NCBI GenBank assembly: GCA_040830545.1
Contig: JBFOMB010000073.1
Coordinates: forward strand, 20,752-84,751
DNA from: HXMU1420-2 sp040830545
GTDB lineage: Bacteria; Pseudomonadota; Alphaproteobacteria; Rhodobacterales; Rhodobacteraceae
Direction: 5' to 3'
Length of the DNA stretch: 64,000 nt
Shown here: one piece after another, positions 63,853-64,000 of the stretch
How the letters are laid out: each line of letters opens with the position of its first letter
Position numbering within the stretch: the stretch's first letter is position 1
Program-made: the position numbers and the translations under genes
Notes under the pieces: generated by a model
Database searches by the model: none
What the model was told of the DNA's origin: nothing
The model's input: the letters and a program-made list of their open reading frames with translations, nothing else

Positions 63853-64000
63853 TCACTCTGGTTGGATCGAGCAACAACCAGAGTAAAGCTGCAAACCGTC
63901 TTCGACCAGCACAACACTGGCATCCAACGCATAGGTCCGGTCCGACATCCCGTCACCACACTGACGGGCTGACAAAACAACCAGCCCCTGACCGAACCCA
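63853..64000 (-). CDS. Partial secreted hypothetical protein, C-terminal end
   Basis: A leftward reading frame runs off the window end and stops with TGA at 63853-63855. Its last 48 residues include LVVLSARQCGDGMSDRTYAL and end LYSGCCSIQPE. The CGDGMSDR-x-Y pattern followed by a strand and GCC resembles the C-terminal domain of small envelope proteins (COG3650-like). The two-cysteine tail suggests a disulfide in the periplasm. The start lies outside the window. Family call is tentative. Confidence 0.5.
   Translation of the reverse strand, partial: GFGQGLVVLSARQCGDGMSDRTYALDASVVLVEDGLQLYSGCCSIQPE

Noticed and set aside
1..64000. tRNA, rRNA, CRISPR array, prophage or insertion sequence
   Set aside because: No cloverleaf-type T-loop with matching arms, no regular direct repeats with spacers, no phage structural genes and no transposase or integrase genes were recognised.

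Overview
This 64 kb window looks like chromosomal DNA of a marine alphaproteobacterium of the Rhodobacteraceae/Roseobacter group. The evidence is high-GC coding with short intergenic gaps, an rpsT-dnaA junction, a long-form SerA and alphaproteobacterial SerC, an IalB protein, a DMSP-lyase-like cupin, betaine-type demethylation genes, and an alphaproteobacterial-style RpoH promoter in front of dnaK. No prophage, insertion sequence, CRISPR array, tRNA or rRNA gene was seen.

Layout. (1) 0-17 kb is mixed housekeeping: the tail of a carotenoid oxygenase, a choice-of-anchor-L/Hint protein, a thioredoxin/CcdA pair, dapD, a Ser/Thr dehydratase, a LOG-family protein, a LysR/EamA divergent pair, a sulfatase, rlmN, an HCCA-isomerase-like protein, IalB, asparaginase, a GFA protein, a thioesterase, a carboxymuconolactone decarboxylase (CMD) protein, and a Rieske-fold protein that has lost its histidine ligands. 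(2) 17.3-28.6 kb is a catabolic island. A leftward operon encodes an FAD/GcvT demethylase, a medium-chain dehydrogenase, a DddQ-like cupin, three paralogous enolase-superfamily enzymes, a DUF1801 protein and a class III aminotransferase. A rightward pair encodes an RpiR regulator and a Rieske monooxygenase. (3) 28.7-38.5 kb has a YciI/SRPBCC/ArsR cassette, then serine/glycine/threonine metabolism (serB, serC, serA, tdh, kbl) with an AI-2E-type permease and a metallophosphatase between them. (4) 38.5-46.5 kb has an XRE-cupin regulator, a flavin aromatic hydroxylase, a double [4Fe-4S] protein, ubiB-ubiE, mutM and an enoyl-CoA hydratase. (5) 46.7-57.9 kb is the replication block rpsT, dnaA, dnaN, recF, gyrB. 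An RTX protein gene sits between dnaA and dnaN, and VOC, LysE, CMD and TetR genes sit between recF and gyrB. (6) 57.9-64 kb has nudix, radC, dnaJ-dnaK, alkB and a partial secreted protein.

How the genes may work together. The catabolic island fits uptake-independent breakdown of an N- or S-methylated osmolyte. The two-lysine enolase-superfamily enzymes would epimerise or racemise, the Rieske oxygenase and FAD/GcvT protein would demethylate, and the cupin, dehydrogenase and transaminase would handle the carbon skeleton. C1 units delivered to tetrahydrofolate would feed the serine/glycine genes next door. This pathway is inferred from gene families and context; no substrate can be read from the sequence.

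Non-coding structure is also notable: a two-hairpin repeat after dnaN and after radC, a 75-76 bp element in three tandem copies directly after dnaJ, perfect dyads upstream of the ArsR and TetR genes, and a structured 480 bp gap between the metallophosphatase gene and tdh.
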